From positions 1 through 64,000 of the forward strand of contig NZ_DATESC010000024.1 of the NCBI RefSeq assembly GCF_035271045.1: a stretch of 64,000 bases of DNA. The letters are read 5' to 3'. The notes beneath the pieces are model-generated. The model worked only from the letters and a program-made list of their open reading frames with translations. It did no database searches and was not told the origin of the DNA. A program made the position numbers and the translations under genes. Below, in pieces: positions 26,429 through 34,937 of this stretch (position 1 is the stretch's first letter; the number at the start of each line of letters is the position of its first letter). The DNA is from Marinospirillum sp035271045. GTDB lineage: Bacteria; Pseudomonadota; Gammaproteobacteria; Pseudomonadales; Halomonadaceae.

Positions 26429-26456
26429 CTTGAAATTTTTTAGGCTGACCCCATTA
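26429..26456 (+). promoter_or_regulatory. Heat-shock (sigma-32) promoter of htpG
   Basis: CTTGAAA at 26429-26435, a 13-bp spacer and CCCCATTA from 26449 match the E. coli sigma-32 consensus (CTTGAAA, 11-16 bp, CCCCATnT) except for one base. It lies about 70 bp before htpG. Confidence 0.85.
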
Positions 26457-26522
26457 CTTTGAACAGGTTTTTATTTAATCAACTTTAATACTTGAATTTT
26501 AATAGCTAGGAGTTCGCTGATA

Positions 26523-28430
26523 ATGAGTCAGACAGAAAAACAAACACTTGGTTTTCAAACTGAAGTTAAGCAGTTGCTACATTTAATGGTGCATGCACTT
26601 TATTCTAACCGTGAAATTTTTCTACGTGAGCTTATTTCTAACGCTTCAGATGCTTGCGACAAACTGCGTTTTGAAGCCATCGCTAAGCCTGCTTTGTTGG
26701 AAGAAGATTCTGAATTAAAAGTAAAAATCAGTTTTGACGAAGTGGCTAATCAGTTAACACTAGCAGATAACGGCATCGGCATGAGCCGTGAAGATGTTAT
26801 TGCTAACTTGGGTACCATTGCGCGTTCTGGAACTTCAGAGTTTATTCAACAGTTAAGTGGCGATCAGAAAAAAGACTCTAGCTTAATTGGTCAGTTTGGT
26901 GTGGGTTTTTACTCAGCGTTTATTGTGGCTGATGAAGTGACTGTTGAAACGCGTAAAGCTGGCACAGCAGCAGAAGAAGGTGTGCGTTGGACATCTAAAG
27001 GTGATGGCGAGTTTACAGTTGAAACCATTAACAAAGCCATACGCGGTACTAGCATTACACTAACCTTAAAAGAAGATGCTAAAGAATACGCGAATGGTTA
27101 CCGCTTACGTAATGTGATTCAAAAATACTCCGATCACATTGGTTTGCCTATTCAGTTGCTTAAAGACGTTGAAATAGATAGCGAGTCTGAAAGTGCTGAA
27201 CAAGCAACGGCGGTTGAATGGGAAACCATTAATAAAGCCAATGCTTTGTGGACACGCAGCAAAAATGAAATTAAAGAAGAAGAATACAAAGAATTCTACA
27301 AGCACGTAGCCCATGACTTTGAAGCGCCTTTAGATTGGAGTCATAACAAGGTAGAAGGCAAACATGAATATACTTCGCTGCTGTATATTCCTAAACGTGC
27401 GCCTTTTGATTTATACCAGCGTGAAGCACCGCGTGGCTTAAAGCTTTATGTGCAGCGTGTGTTTATTCTTGATAATGCTGAGCAGTTCTTGCCGCTTTAC
27501 CTGCGCTTTATTAAGGGCGTGGTTGATTCTTCTGACTTACCGCTGAATATTTCGCGTGAAATTCTGCAACAAAACCCACAAATTGACAGCATGAAGTCGG
27601 CATTAAGCAAGCGTGTATTAAGCCTGCTAGAAAAAATGTCTGAAGATCAAGACAAGTATTATGAGTTTTGGAAAGCGTTCGGTCAGGTGCTTAAAGAAGG
27701 TCCTGGTGAAGATTTTGCGAACCGTGAACGCATTGCTGGACTGCTGCGTTTTAGCTCAACCGAACAGCAAGAGCAGCGCGTTAGCCTAGCCGATTATGTT
27801 AGCCGCATGAAAGAAGGCCAAGATAAGGTTTATTACCTGATTGGTGAAAGCTTGGCGCAGGTTAAATCTAGCCCACACCTAGAAGTTTTCCGCAAAAAAG
27901 GCATTGAAGTGCTGCTGTTAACCGACCGCATTGATGAATGGTTAATGAGCCACCTGAACGAATTTGACGGTAAATCTTTAGTAGACGTAGCCCGTGGCGA
28001 TTTAGACCTAGGTTCGCTGGATACTGAAGAAGACAAAAAAGCCCAAGAAGCTGCGACTGAAACTAAAAAAGATTTACTTGAACGTATTAAAAAGACGTTA
28101 GAAAATCGCGTTAGCGAAGTGCGCGTTTCAACGCGTTTAACGGATTCGCCCGCAGTGCTAGTGATTGGTGCTGGTGATTTAGGTTTACAAATGCGTAAAA
28201 TTTTAGAAGCGTCTGGTCAAAAAATGCCGGATAGCAAACCTATTTTAGAAATCAACCCTAATCACCCTTTGATTGAGCGTTTAGAAGCGGATACTAAAGA
28301 AGCCAGCTTTAATGACCTAGCCGCGCTACTTTGCGATCAAGCAGCATTGGCGGCGGGTGAAAGCTTGGAAGATCCTGGTCAATTTGTACAAAGATTAAAC
28401 CGTTTGTTATTAGATTTAGCCAGTAAGTAA
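26523..28430 (+). CDS. htpG: Molecular chaperone HtpG (Hsp90)
   Basis: The 635-residue ATP-dependent chaperone has the GHKL ATPase N-domain: NREIFLRELISNASDACDKLRF, then LADNGIGMSREDV, then IGQFGVGFYSAFIVAD. The middle domain contains LYVQRVFILD, FLPLYLRFIKGVVDSSDLPLNISRE and the catalytic-loop region. The C-terminal dimerisation domain is complete. GGAG lies about ten bases before the ATG. A consensus heat-shock promoter upstream and a strong terminator downstream make it a single-gene unit. Confidence 0.98.
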   Translation: MSQTEKQTLGFQTEVKQLLHLMVHALYSNREIFLRELISNASDACDKLRFEAIAKPALLEEDSELKVKISFDEVANQLTLADNGIGMSREDVIANLGTIARSGTSEFIQQLSGDQKKDSSLIGQFGVGFYSAFIVADEVTVETRKAGTAAEEGVRWTSKGDGEFTVETINKAIRGTSITLTLKEDAKEYANGYRLRNVIQKYSDHIGLPIQLLKDVEIDSESESAEQATAVEWETINKANALWTRSKNEIKEEEYKEFYKHVAHDFEAPLDWSHNKVEGKHEYTSLLYIPKRAPFDLYQREAPRGLKLYVQRVFILDNAEQFLPLYLRFIKGVVDSSDLPLNISREILQQNPQIDSMKSALSKRVLSLLEKMSEDQDKYYEFWKAFGQVLKEGPGEDFANRERIAGLLRFSSTEQQEQRVSLADYVSRMKEGQDKVYYLIGESLAQVKSSPHLEVFRKKGIEVLLLTDRIDEWLMSHLNEFDGKSLVDVARGDLDLGSLDTEEDKKAQEAATETKKDLLERIKKTLENRVSEVRVSTRLTDSPAVLVIGAGDLGLQMRKILEASGQKMPDSKPILEINPNHPLIERLEADTKEASFNDLAALLCDQAALAAGESLEDPGQFVQRLNRLLLDLASK

Positions 28431-28447
28431 GCAATGTAAGTTTGTCG

Positions 28448-28474
28448 CGCTCGGTTTAAATACCGAGCGTTTTT
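28448..28474 (+). terminator. Rho-independent terminator of htpG
   Basis: CGCTCGGT-TTAAAT-ACCGAGCG is a perfect 8-bp stem followed by five T. Confidence 0.9.
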
Positions 28475-28558
28475 GTAGTTGTTCTGGACACTTGGGTACT
28501 CAATGGGTAAAGTTCACCTATTAAACATCATAATGAATTAATTAAGATGGAGTGGGTA

Positions 28559-29521
28559 GTGGATCGTAGAACACTTTTAAAGTCTTTATCTTTGTTAGGT
28601 TTTGTTGCCTTAGGTAGCGGTACAATACTGCGTCAAGCAATGATGACTGATAAATTACAAAAAAGTTTTGGTATGGGTGCGCTGCAAGGAGAGTGGGCTG
28701 CTAATAATTTACAATATGGCATGGAAGATATTTTACCCACCGAACTGAGTGAAGCATTATCCGTTGTTCACCAGCAAGCGGCTGCTCAAGCAGTTGCAAC
28801 GGGTGTAACCGAAGCGGAAACTAGAACACGTTATTTTGAAAGTGTGTTTGACGACGATTATTTTTTACCTGAAGATAAACGTGAAACCATGTTGATGGCT
28901 TATCAACGTTTGGATCGTTTACAATCTTTTGTCGGTCACGGTAATTTTAATCTATTATCTTTTGATGAAGCATTAAAGTTTGCCCGTAATTATTCGGACA
29001 TTGGTAACTTTACGCCAGCCGAAATGAACTTTTTAGATGAACTCTATCACATTGATGCTCGTTTGTATGGTTTTTATGGTGATCGTGTTTTAAATACTTT
29101 AACCAGTCGCATTGTTAAGACCGATGTGGAAAGTGTTGGGCGCACAGGACATTATTTATTTAAAGGTAAGTCAATGGTCTTTTATGATCGTTTACTTAAA
29201 GATGTAGGTGATGATTTAGTGTTAACTTCAGGTGTGCGTAGCATGGTTAAGCAGCTACACCTTTTCTTAGCTAAAGCTGAACAATCAGCCGGTAATATGT
29301 CTAAAGCTTCACGCTCGCTCGCCCCTCCAGGTTACTCCTATCACGCTGTTGGTGATTTTGATGTCGGTAAAGTAGGCTTTGGTTATCGTAACTTTAGCGA
29401 TGATTTTTCTGAAACAGATGTTTATAAGCGACTACAAGATTTAGGTTTTGTAGAAATACGTTACACCACAGATAATAATTTTGGTGTGCGTTATGAACCT
29501 TGGCATATCCAAGTTAGCTAA
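28559..29521 (+). CDS. Tat-exported M15 family peptidase (VanY-like D,D-carboxypeptidase)
   Basis: The protein has about 320 residues. From GTG at 28559 it begins MDRRTLLKSLSLLGFVALG, a twin-arginine signal. GGAG six bases before this GTG supports it over the ATG at 28547, which lacks a ribosome site. The C-terminal third shows the M15B zinc signature: SGVRS, YSYHAVGDFDVG with the His and Asp ligands, and YEPWHIQV with the catalytic Glu and third ligand. The enzyme should trim D-Ala-D-Ala peptides in the periplasm. The middle 150 residues are helical with no domain I know. It neighbours a Bax-type glucosaminidase, also a wall enzyme. Confidence 0.8.
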   Translation: MDRRTLLKSLSLLGFVALGSGTILRQAMMTDKLQKSFGMGALQGEWAANNLQYGMEDILPTELSEALSVVHQQAAAQAVATGVTEAETRTRYFESVFDDDYFLPEDKRETMLMAYQRLDRLQSFVGHGNFNLLSFDEALKFARNYSDIGNFTPAEMNFLDELYHIDARLYGFYGDRVLNTLTSRIVKTDVESVGRTGHYLFKGKSMVFYDRLLKDVGDDLVLTSGVRSMVKQLHLFLAKAEQSAGNMSKASRSLAPPGYSYHAVGDFDVGKVGFGYRNFSDDFSETDVYKRLQDLGFVEIRYTTDNNFGVRYEPWHIQVS

Positions 29522-29598
29522 CTATTTTTTATTGATTAATCCATTGGTCACTCTTTCACTAGGTGGCTGGTTTTAAAAAGTAAAAAAGGAATCTTAGT

Positions 29599-30450
29599 AT
29601 GCAAGCTCCTTCTGTAAAAACGCCTGTTATTTTCCCTTTGTTAATTGTTTTTTCGTTACTGATTGGGTTATTTGCTTTAGTGAGTGAATGGCTGACATCT
29701 AAATCACCAGCAGATCAAGCAATGACGACTTTTAAGTTGGTATTAGAAGACCCGCTTTATACTTTGCCAGATTATCGTGAAATTACTCATATACCTGCGC
29801 GTAAAGCTGCTTTTTTTAAAGCTTTATTGCCGCTAGCGCTGTATGAAAATGCCCGCATTAGTTCGCAGCGTAATCAACTAGCATTGGTTAAACAGCAGTT
29901 GCAGCAGGGTAAAGTATTGAATGATGAAATTTTAAAGTCCGTCACTCATATCGCCAAAAATTATGATTTGGAATGGCCGTTAAGCGATGAGGAATGGATT
30001 ACTTTAGAGCGTCGAGTGCATCAAGTGCCGGTTGATCTAGTGTTAATGCAGGCTGCCAATGAATCTGCTTGGGGTACTTCGCGCTTTGCGCGTGAAGGCA
30101 ACAATCTTTTTGGGCAATGGTGTTTTACTCAGGGTTGTGGATTAGTGCCTGCTGGACGTGATGCGGGTAAAAGCCATGAAGTGCAAAAATTTGCTACTGT
30201 TTTAGAAAGTGTGCAGGCTTACATGAATAATATCAATACCCACCGTGCTTACCGTCAATTGCGTGATTTAAGAGAACGTCTTTATGTTGTGGGTCAAGAC
30301 GTGAAAGGTGTTGATCTAGCACCGGGTCTATTAAGCTACTCTGAGCGCCGTCAAGCTTATGTAGATGAATTAGTCGACATGATGAACAGTAATGCTAAGT
30401 ACGTTGACCATGCTATGCAAGAAGTTGGACTGCCTTTTCTTGAGCAATAG
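29599..30450 (+). CDS. Bax-like glucosaminidase domain protein
   Basis: The 283-residue protein has one N-terminal membrane helix (PLLIVFSLLIGLFALVSEW) and a periplasmic lysozyme-like domain of the glucosaminidase family. LMQAANESAWGTSRFAREGN carries the catalytic Glu. NLFGQWCFTQGCGLVP and YMNNINTHRAYRQLR match E. coli Bax. Bax-type proteins are predicted to cut beta-N-acetylglucosaminyl links in peptidoglycan; their biological role is poorly known. A GGAATC ribosome site precedes the ATG. It follows the M15 peptidase by about 80 bp on the same strand. Confidence 0.83.
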   Translation: MQAPSVKTPVIFPLLIVFSLLIGLFALVSEWLTSKSPADQAMTTFKLVLEDPLYTLPDYREITHIPARKAAFFKALLPLALYENARISSQRNQLALVKQQLQQGKVLNDEILKSVTHIAKNYDLEWPLSDEEWITLERRVHQVPVDLVLMQAANESAWGTSRFAREGNNLFGQWCFTQGCGLVPAGRDAGKSHEVQKFATVLESVQAYMNNINTHRAYRQLRDLRERLYVVGQDVKGVDLAPGLLSYSERRQAYVDELVDMMNSNAKYVDHAMQEVGLPFLEQ

Positions 30451-30476
30451 ATTTTAACAGCAGATTTTAACAGCAG
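30451..30476 (+). repeat. 13-bp perfect tandem duplication
   Basis: ATTTTAACAGCAG occurs twice head to tail, starting at the base after the stop codon of the Bax-like gene. The second copy can also pair with CTGTTAA at about 30485, giving a weak hairpin. Confidence 0.85.
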
Positions 30477-30557
30477 GTATTCTCTGTTAAGGACGCAGTA
30501 GTAGGTTACAATAAGCGTCAATTAAGTTTATTGAAAGTGTAAAAGTAAAGGATTTTC

Positions 30558-31622
30558 ATGGCTAAAGGTCTTATTGTTACCGTGCTAGGGGGTGGCAGCT
30601 TCGGTACTGCTTTGTCATCTATCGCTGCTAATAACGGCTATACAACGCGTTTATGGGTGCGTGACACAGCCTTAGCAGCGCAAATTAATCAAGAGCATCG
30701 TAACCCTCGTTATTTGTCTGATTTAGAATTACCCGCCAGCATTAAGGCAACAAGCTCTTTAGAAGCAGCATTAGACGGCGCTGGCTTAGTTTTTATGGCG
30801 ATTCCAAGTAAAGGTTTTGGGCAAGTATTACAGCAAGCGCTACCTTTTATGAATTCAGAGCAAATTTTAGTCAGCACAACCAAAGGTTTTGAAGAAAAAG
30901 GCTTTAAATTAATGAGCCAAATTTTACAAGAAACCACTGGCTTTCAACATTTGGGGATTTTGTCAGGGCCTAATCTTGCCGGTGAAGTTGCTAAAAAATA
31001 CTTAACGGCAACCGTTATTGCTAGCCCTGATGACTTAACGCGGATTACTGTGCAGCAAGTATTAGGTAATCATTATTTTCGCGTGTATGCCAATACTGAT
31101 ATGTATGGTGCTGAGTTGGGCGGCGCACTTAAAAACATTTACGCCATTGCTGTGGGTATGGCAGTGGCCTTGGGCATGGGTGAAAATACTAAAAGTATGT
31201 TAATGACGCGTGCCTTGGCTGAGATGAGTCGTTTTGCCGTCAGCTTAGGTGCGAATCCCATGACTTTTTTAGGCCTTTCAGGTGTTGGCGATTTAATTGT
31301 TACCTGTTCATCGCCTCTTTCTCGTAATTACCGTGTTGGTTATGCTTTAGGTGAAGGTAAAAGTTTAGATGACATTGTTGCTGCTTTAGGCCAAGTTGCT
31401 GAAGGTGTAAACACGGTGCGTTTAGTTAAAGCTCAAGCCGATAAAATGGGCATTTATATGCCATTGGTGCAAGCCTTGTACCTTGTTTTATTTGAAGGCC
31501 ATAACCCTAAAGAAATGGCGAGCTCTTTAATGGGGCGTGAACAAAGTACCGACGTTGAATTTGTTCTGCCGCATGATGAAATGCTAAAGTCCGCTAAAAA
31601 GATTACCCGCATAACGCATTAA
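30558..31622 (+). CDS. gpsA: Glycerol-3-phosphate dehydrogenase [NAD(P)+]
   Basis: The 354-residue cytosolic enzyme reduces dihydroxyacetone phosphate to sn-glycerol 3-phosphate for phospholipid synthesis. The nucleotide motif TVLGGGSFGTALSSIAANNG starts at residue 8. LSGPNLAGEVAKK, the catalytic Lys in GGALKNIYAIAVGMAVAL, and GLSGVGDLIVTCSSPLSRNY are typical. It is about 15 residues longer than E. coli GpsA, with the extra sequence at the C-terminus. It is 18 bp before the DUF4389 gene, a pairing also common in pseudomonads. Confidence 0.96.
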   Translation: MAKGLIVTVLGGGSFGTALSSIAANNGYTTRLWVRDTALAAQINQEHRNPRYLSDLELPASIKATSSLEAALDGAGLVFMAIPSKGFGQVLQQALPFMNSEQILVSTTKGFEEKGFKLMSQILQETTGFQHLGILSGPNLAGEVAKKYLTATVIASPDDLTRITVQQVLGNHYFRVYANTDMYGAELGGALKNIYAIAVGMAVALGMGENTKSMLMTRALAEMSRFAVSLGANPMTFLGLSGVGDLIVTCSSPLSRNYRVGYALGEGKSLDDIVAALGQVAEGVNTVRLVKAQADKMGIYMPLVQALYLVLFEGHNPKEMASSLMGREQSTDVEFVLPHDEMLKSAKKITRITH

Positions 31623-31640
31623 CTGTGGAGGTTAATTAAA

Positions 31641-32003
31641 ATGACAGAAAAAAATATGAAACAATGCTTAAAAGATGAAAGCTTTTGGTTACGCTTGCCT
31701 TTTATGTTGTTGTTTTTTATTGTTTGGCGGCTCACAGAATTAGTTTTAATCGGTATTATTTTAGTGCAAATTGTTTTTCGATTGTTTAAAGGTGAGCCTC
31801 AGTTGCAATTATTACAGCTAGGTTCGCAACTCACCCTTTTTAGTTATCAAGTGTTTCGCTACCTAACTTTCAATACTGAAGCTAAGCCTTTTCCATTTGC
31901 CGATTGGCCCAACGCTCAAGCAGCGGATGCTAATCCTTATGTGCCTAGCGAAGCAGTTAATGAAGATGCAACGCCCAGCGAAAAATCAATTAATAAAAGT
32001 TAA
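31641..32003 (+). CDS. DUF4389 family membrane protein
   Basis: The 120-residue protein has a helical hairpin (RLPFMLLFFIVWRLTELVLIGIILVQIVFRLF), then LLQLGSQLTLFSYQVFRYLTFNTEAKPFPFADWP. This is the DUF4389 signature. The last 30 residues are acidic and disordered. The function is unknown. It sits in the inner membrane and is co-transcribed with gpsA. Confidence 0.8.
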   Translation: MTEKNMKQCLKDESFWLRLPFMLLFFIVWRLTELVLIGIILVQIVFRLFKGEPQLQLLQLGSQLTLFSYQVFRYLTFNTEAKPFPFADWPNAQAADANPYVPSEAVNEDATPSEKSINKS

Positions 32004-32034
32004 TAGCAGCTAAGCCTGCTTTGGAAAATTTTAA

Positions 32035-32940
32035 ATGTGGAATAATATGCTTTGGCCCTTAGCTGCAATGCAGCAGGGTATTGATCTAGTCAATCGTCAA
32101 ATGTTGGCTAACCAATGCCGTTTACTGCGTGATTACTTAGATGGCTTTAAAGCTGTGGGTCGCCTTCCCCATGATATGGAAGGCATTAGCTTTAAAATTA
32201 ATGGTTGTGATTCTGAATTAATTAGCCCTAAAGGGAGTTCTACTCAACGTTATGTTTTGTATTTGCACGGTGGTGGTTTTGCGCTGGGTTCTTTAGACAC
32301 GCACCGTGAGCTAGTGACTGCTTTTGCGCGCAATGCGGATGCACGAATACTGGCCATTAATTACCGTTTAGCGCCAGATTATCCTTCGCCAGCAGGTTTA
32401 GACGATTCATTAGCAGCTTATCAATGGCTTGTTGACCAAGGCGTTACAGCGGATCGTCTGGCTGTTTGTGGCGATTCTGCTGGTGGTGGTTTAGCCGTTT
32501 CTCTACTGCAAAAATTACATGAACAAAAAGCGCCTCAACCAGCAGCCTGTGTGCTTTTATCACCTTGGGTTGATTTGTCTTGTTCAAGTCAGTCGATGGA
32601 TTTAAATGCTGCAACAGATCCGATTCTAAACCGTGTACAAATGCACGCTTTTGCTGAGCTTTATGCTAATAAGCTGCCTTTAGACAGCCCTGAGATTTCG
32701 CCGTTGTTTGGTAATCTTTGTGGCTTAGCACCTTTACACGTACAGGTTAGCTCGCAAGAAATTTTGCGTGATGATGCAAGGCGCTTAGTTGAAGCCATTC
32801 AACAGCAAGGTGGTCAAGCAGAGCTTAACGAAACGCCTTGGATGCCCCATGTTTGGCAGTTGCTTTACCGCTATTTACCGCAAGCGGCTACAAGTGTTCG
32901 CCAAGCTTCACGTTTTATTAAGCTGCAAACGGCTGGTTAG
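32035..32940 (+). CDS. Alpha/beta hydrolase, hormone-sensitive-lipase type (esterase)
   Basis: The 301-residue enzyme has the HSL oxyanion motif YLHGGGFALGS at about residue 80 and the nucleophile motif CGDSAGGGLAV at about 147. An Asp follows near ATDPILN and a His in MPHVWQLL. It should hydrolyse short acyl esters or lipids. No signal peptide is seen, so it is cytosolic. The start is uncertain (ATG at 32035 or 32047), with only a weak ribosome site. Its 3' end overlaps the convergent hydrolase gene by 33 bp. Confidence 0.82.
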   Translation: MWNNMLWPLAAMQQGIDLVNRQMLANQCRLLRDYLDGFKAVGRLPHDMEGISFKINGCDSELISPKGSSTQRYVLYLHGGGFALGSLDTHRELVTAFARNADARILAINYRLAPDYPSPAGLDDSLAAYQWLVDQGVTADRLAVCGDSAGGGLAVSLLQKLHEQKAPQPAACVLLSPWVDLSCSSQSMDLNAATDPILNRVQMHAFAELYANKLPLDSPEISPLFGNLCGLAPLHVQVSSQEILRDDARRLVEAIQQQGGQAELNETPWMPHVWQLLYRYLPQAATSVRQASRFIKLQTAG

Positions 32941-33714
32941 AATTTTCTCTAAGCATTGGCGTGTTTGTTCTGGGTGTTCTAATGGAAACATATGTCCACC
33001 CGGAACGCAGTGCATTTCAAAACCCATTTTGCGTAAGCGTTGCTCGCGTTCGTGAGTGATTAAATCGCTTGATTCGCCACGAATAATACTGGCTGGTACT
33101 TTAAGTTTGCGGTGACTGCCCGTTAAATTATCTGCCAAATGACGAAAAATGGCTATTTCAACAGCCGGACTAAACCTTAATTGAATACCACCCGTTGCGC
33201 GTGGTTCTGTACCAAAATTAATGTAATCTTCTAAGGCTTGTGGGTGAAAATTTTTAAATAATTTTTTATGGGTAAAGTATTTTATCGCTGTGGCTTGGTC
33301 GGGAAAGTGGCTGCGTCGTCCTTTGGTAATGCCTGCAGGTGTTATTTTATCAATAAATCCAAAGCGTTTACCCAGCTTTAAACCTAGGCTATCAATGCCG
33401 GTTAAAATGGGTGGATCCAATAAAATGATTTGCGAAAAACGTTCGGGTGCTTTTAAAGCCGCCATGTAAGTAATAGCACCACCTAGCGAATGCCCCACAC
33501 CTATTACTGGGTGATGGTTACAGGTTTGGTCTAGGTGCTGCAATAGTTCATCAACTAAAGCCTGCCAATTGTGATTAACCGGAAAGTCTGGTTGATGACC
33601 TAAACGATCCAGTACTTTAACTTGCCACTGGCTTTGCATTGGTTCTAATAAAACACGGTAACTTTGTCCCGGAAAGCCATTAGCGTGTGCAAAATGTAGA
33701 ATAGGTCGACTCAT
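32908..33714 (-). CDS. Alpha/beta hydrolase
   Basis: The 268-residue cytosolic hydrolase begins MSRPILHFAHANGFPGQSYRV, with the HANGFP oxyanion loop of a known subgroup. The nucleophile is in IGVGHSLGGAITYMAAL and the His in VPGGHMFPLEHPE near the C-terminus. The substrate is unknown. AAGGA lies seven bases before the ATG. It is convergent with the preceding hydrolase and shares 33 bp with it. Confidence 0.8.
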   Translation of the reverse strand: MSRPILHFAHANGFPGQSYRVLLEPMQSQWQVKVLDRLGHQPDFPVNHNWQALVDELLQHLDQTCNHHPVIGVGHSLGGAITYMAALKAPERFSQIILLDPPILTGIDSLGLKLGKRFGFIDKITPAGITKGRRSHFPDQATAIKYFTHKKLFKNFHPQALEDYINFGTEPRATGGIQLRFSPAVEIAIFRHLADNLTGSHRKLKVPASIIRGESSDLITHEREQRLRKMGFEMHCVPGGHMFPLEHPEQTRQCLEKILTSRLQLNKT

Positions 33715-33844
33715 GCGTAATCCTTAATTAGGATAAAAATAAGTCGATAGTAGAACGCTTGTTTTAATTAAATGCAAGGCTTGCTAATTTTGAATCTGGC
33801 TTTAATCTGAGTCGTCCCTTTAATCTTATTAAGAGTAACCCAGC

Positions 33845-33943
33845 ATGACTAACGAAAAACCTCAACGTAAAACAGCCCTGCGTGGCCTCGTTTTTATCGG
33901 CGTAACTCTTGCTGCGATTGTTTATGCATTTGTTAGTAAATAA
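33845..33943 (+). CDS. Predicted small single-pass membrane protein (32 aa)
   Basis: The ORF encodes a basic, polar start (MTNEKPQRKTALRG) followed by one hydrophobic helix (LVFIGVTLAAIVYAFV) and SK. AAGAG lies about ten bases upstream. The charge pattern and helix are those of small inner-membrane proteins. It sits between a divergent hydrolase and the AEC transporter, 17 bp before the latter, so it may be the first gene of that operon. There is no family match. Confidence 0.45.
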   Translation: MTNEKPQRKTALRGLVFIGVTLAAIVYAFVSK

Positions 33944-33960
33944 CTAGGTCAATTGCGCGA

Positions 33961-34920
33961 ATGGAATTATTTTTTAGTACGCTAAGCTTTACTTTAAACG
34001 TAACAGCACCCGTTTTTATACTGGTATTTTTGGGTTTATTGTTTGGTAAAATCGGCCTTATCAACGATGAATTTAACCGTGTTGCTTCAAGGTTGGTTTT
34101 TAACGTTACGCTACCAACGTTAGTTTTTTTAACCTTATTACACACGGATTTAACCCAAGTTTTTGCCTTTGATCTACTAGCTTATGCTGCGTTAGTCACG
34201 CTGGCGGCTTTTGGTTGGCTTATCTGGCACGCGCGCTACATTATTGCTAATGAAGATAAAGGCGTTTTTGTACAGGGTTCTTTTCGGGGTAATTTAGGTA
34301 TTCTAGGTTTAGCATTAGCCGCTAATCAATACGGTGATGAAGGTTTAGCGCTCACCTCTATTTTGCTGGCGCTGTTGATTGTTTTATACAATTTACTTTC
34401 AGTGGTTGCATTAAACTTGTGGCGTGACACCACTGATGGTAAGGGCGTTAACTGGCGGCGAATTGTTAGTGATATCATCAAAAATCCACTGATTATTGCT
34501 GTGTTTATTGCCATTCCTACCTCGCTTTATCAAGTGCCTTTGCCTGCTGTAGTGCTAAAAGTAGGGGATTATTTTGCTAGTATGACTTTGCCGCTAGCCC
34601 TTTTGTGCATTGGTGCTGCATTGGATTTAAGTGCCTTGCGTGAAACCAGTGGATTGGCACTAAAAGCTACGGCCTATAAGTTGTTATTGTTGCCTGTACC
34701 AATGGTTTTTGGTGCTTGGTTATTAGGTTACGAAGGCATGACGCTGGGTGTACTATTTCTCGTTTTTAGTTGCCCAACCGCAGCAGCAAGTTATGTGATG
34801 GCGCGAGCAATGGGCGGCAATGCGGTTTTAGCTGCCAATATCGTTGCACTCACTACGCTTTTTGGCACGCTAACCATCAGCATAGGCGTATTTGCTTTGC
34901 ATTGGTTTGGATTAAGTTAA
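33961..34920 (+). CDS. AEC family transporter (auxin efflux carrier-like permease)
   Basis: The 319-residue membrane protein has about ten hydrophobic segments. It begins LNVTAPVFILVFLGLLFGKIGLI, the AEC family start, and has GSFRGNLGILGLALA and SCPTAAASYVMARAMGG in the two half-repeats. Bacterial AEC proteins move dicarboxylates such as malate or malonate, or other small acids. The substrate here is not predictable. It is followed after 17 bp by a hydrolase and then a patatin-like gene, in an apparent operon. Confidence 0.85.
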   Translation: MELFFSTLSFTLNVTAPVFILVFLGLLFGKIGLINDEFNRVASRLVFNVTLPTLVFLTLLHTDLTQVFAFDLLAYAALVTLAAFGWLIWHARYIIANEDKGVFVQGSFRGNLGILGLALAANQYGDEGLALTSILLALLIVLYNLLSVVALNLWRDTTDGKGVNWRRIVSDIIKNPLIIAVFIAIPTSLYQVPLPAVVLKVGDYFASMTLPLALLCIGAALDLSALRETSGLALKATAYKLLLLPVPMVFGAWLLGYEGMTLGVLFLVFSCPTAAASYVMARAMGGNAVLAANIVALTTLFGTLTISIGVFALHWFGLS

Positions 34921-34937
34921 TGACTTAGGATGATTGA

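Noticed and set aside
33719..33733. Palindrome ATCCTTAATTAGGAT before the minus-strand hydrolase
   Set aside because: It contains that gene's Shine-Dalgarno (AAGGA) at normal spacing, so the symmetry is more likely chance than an operator.
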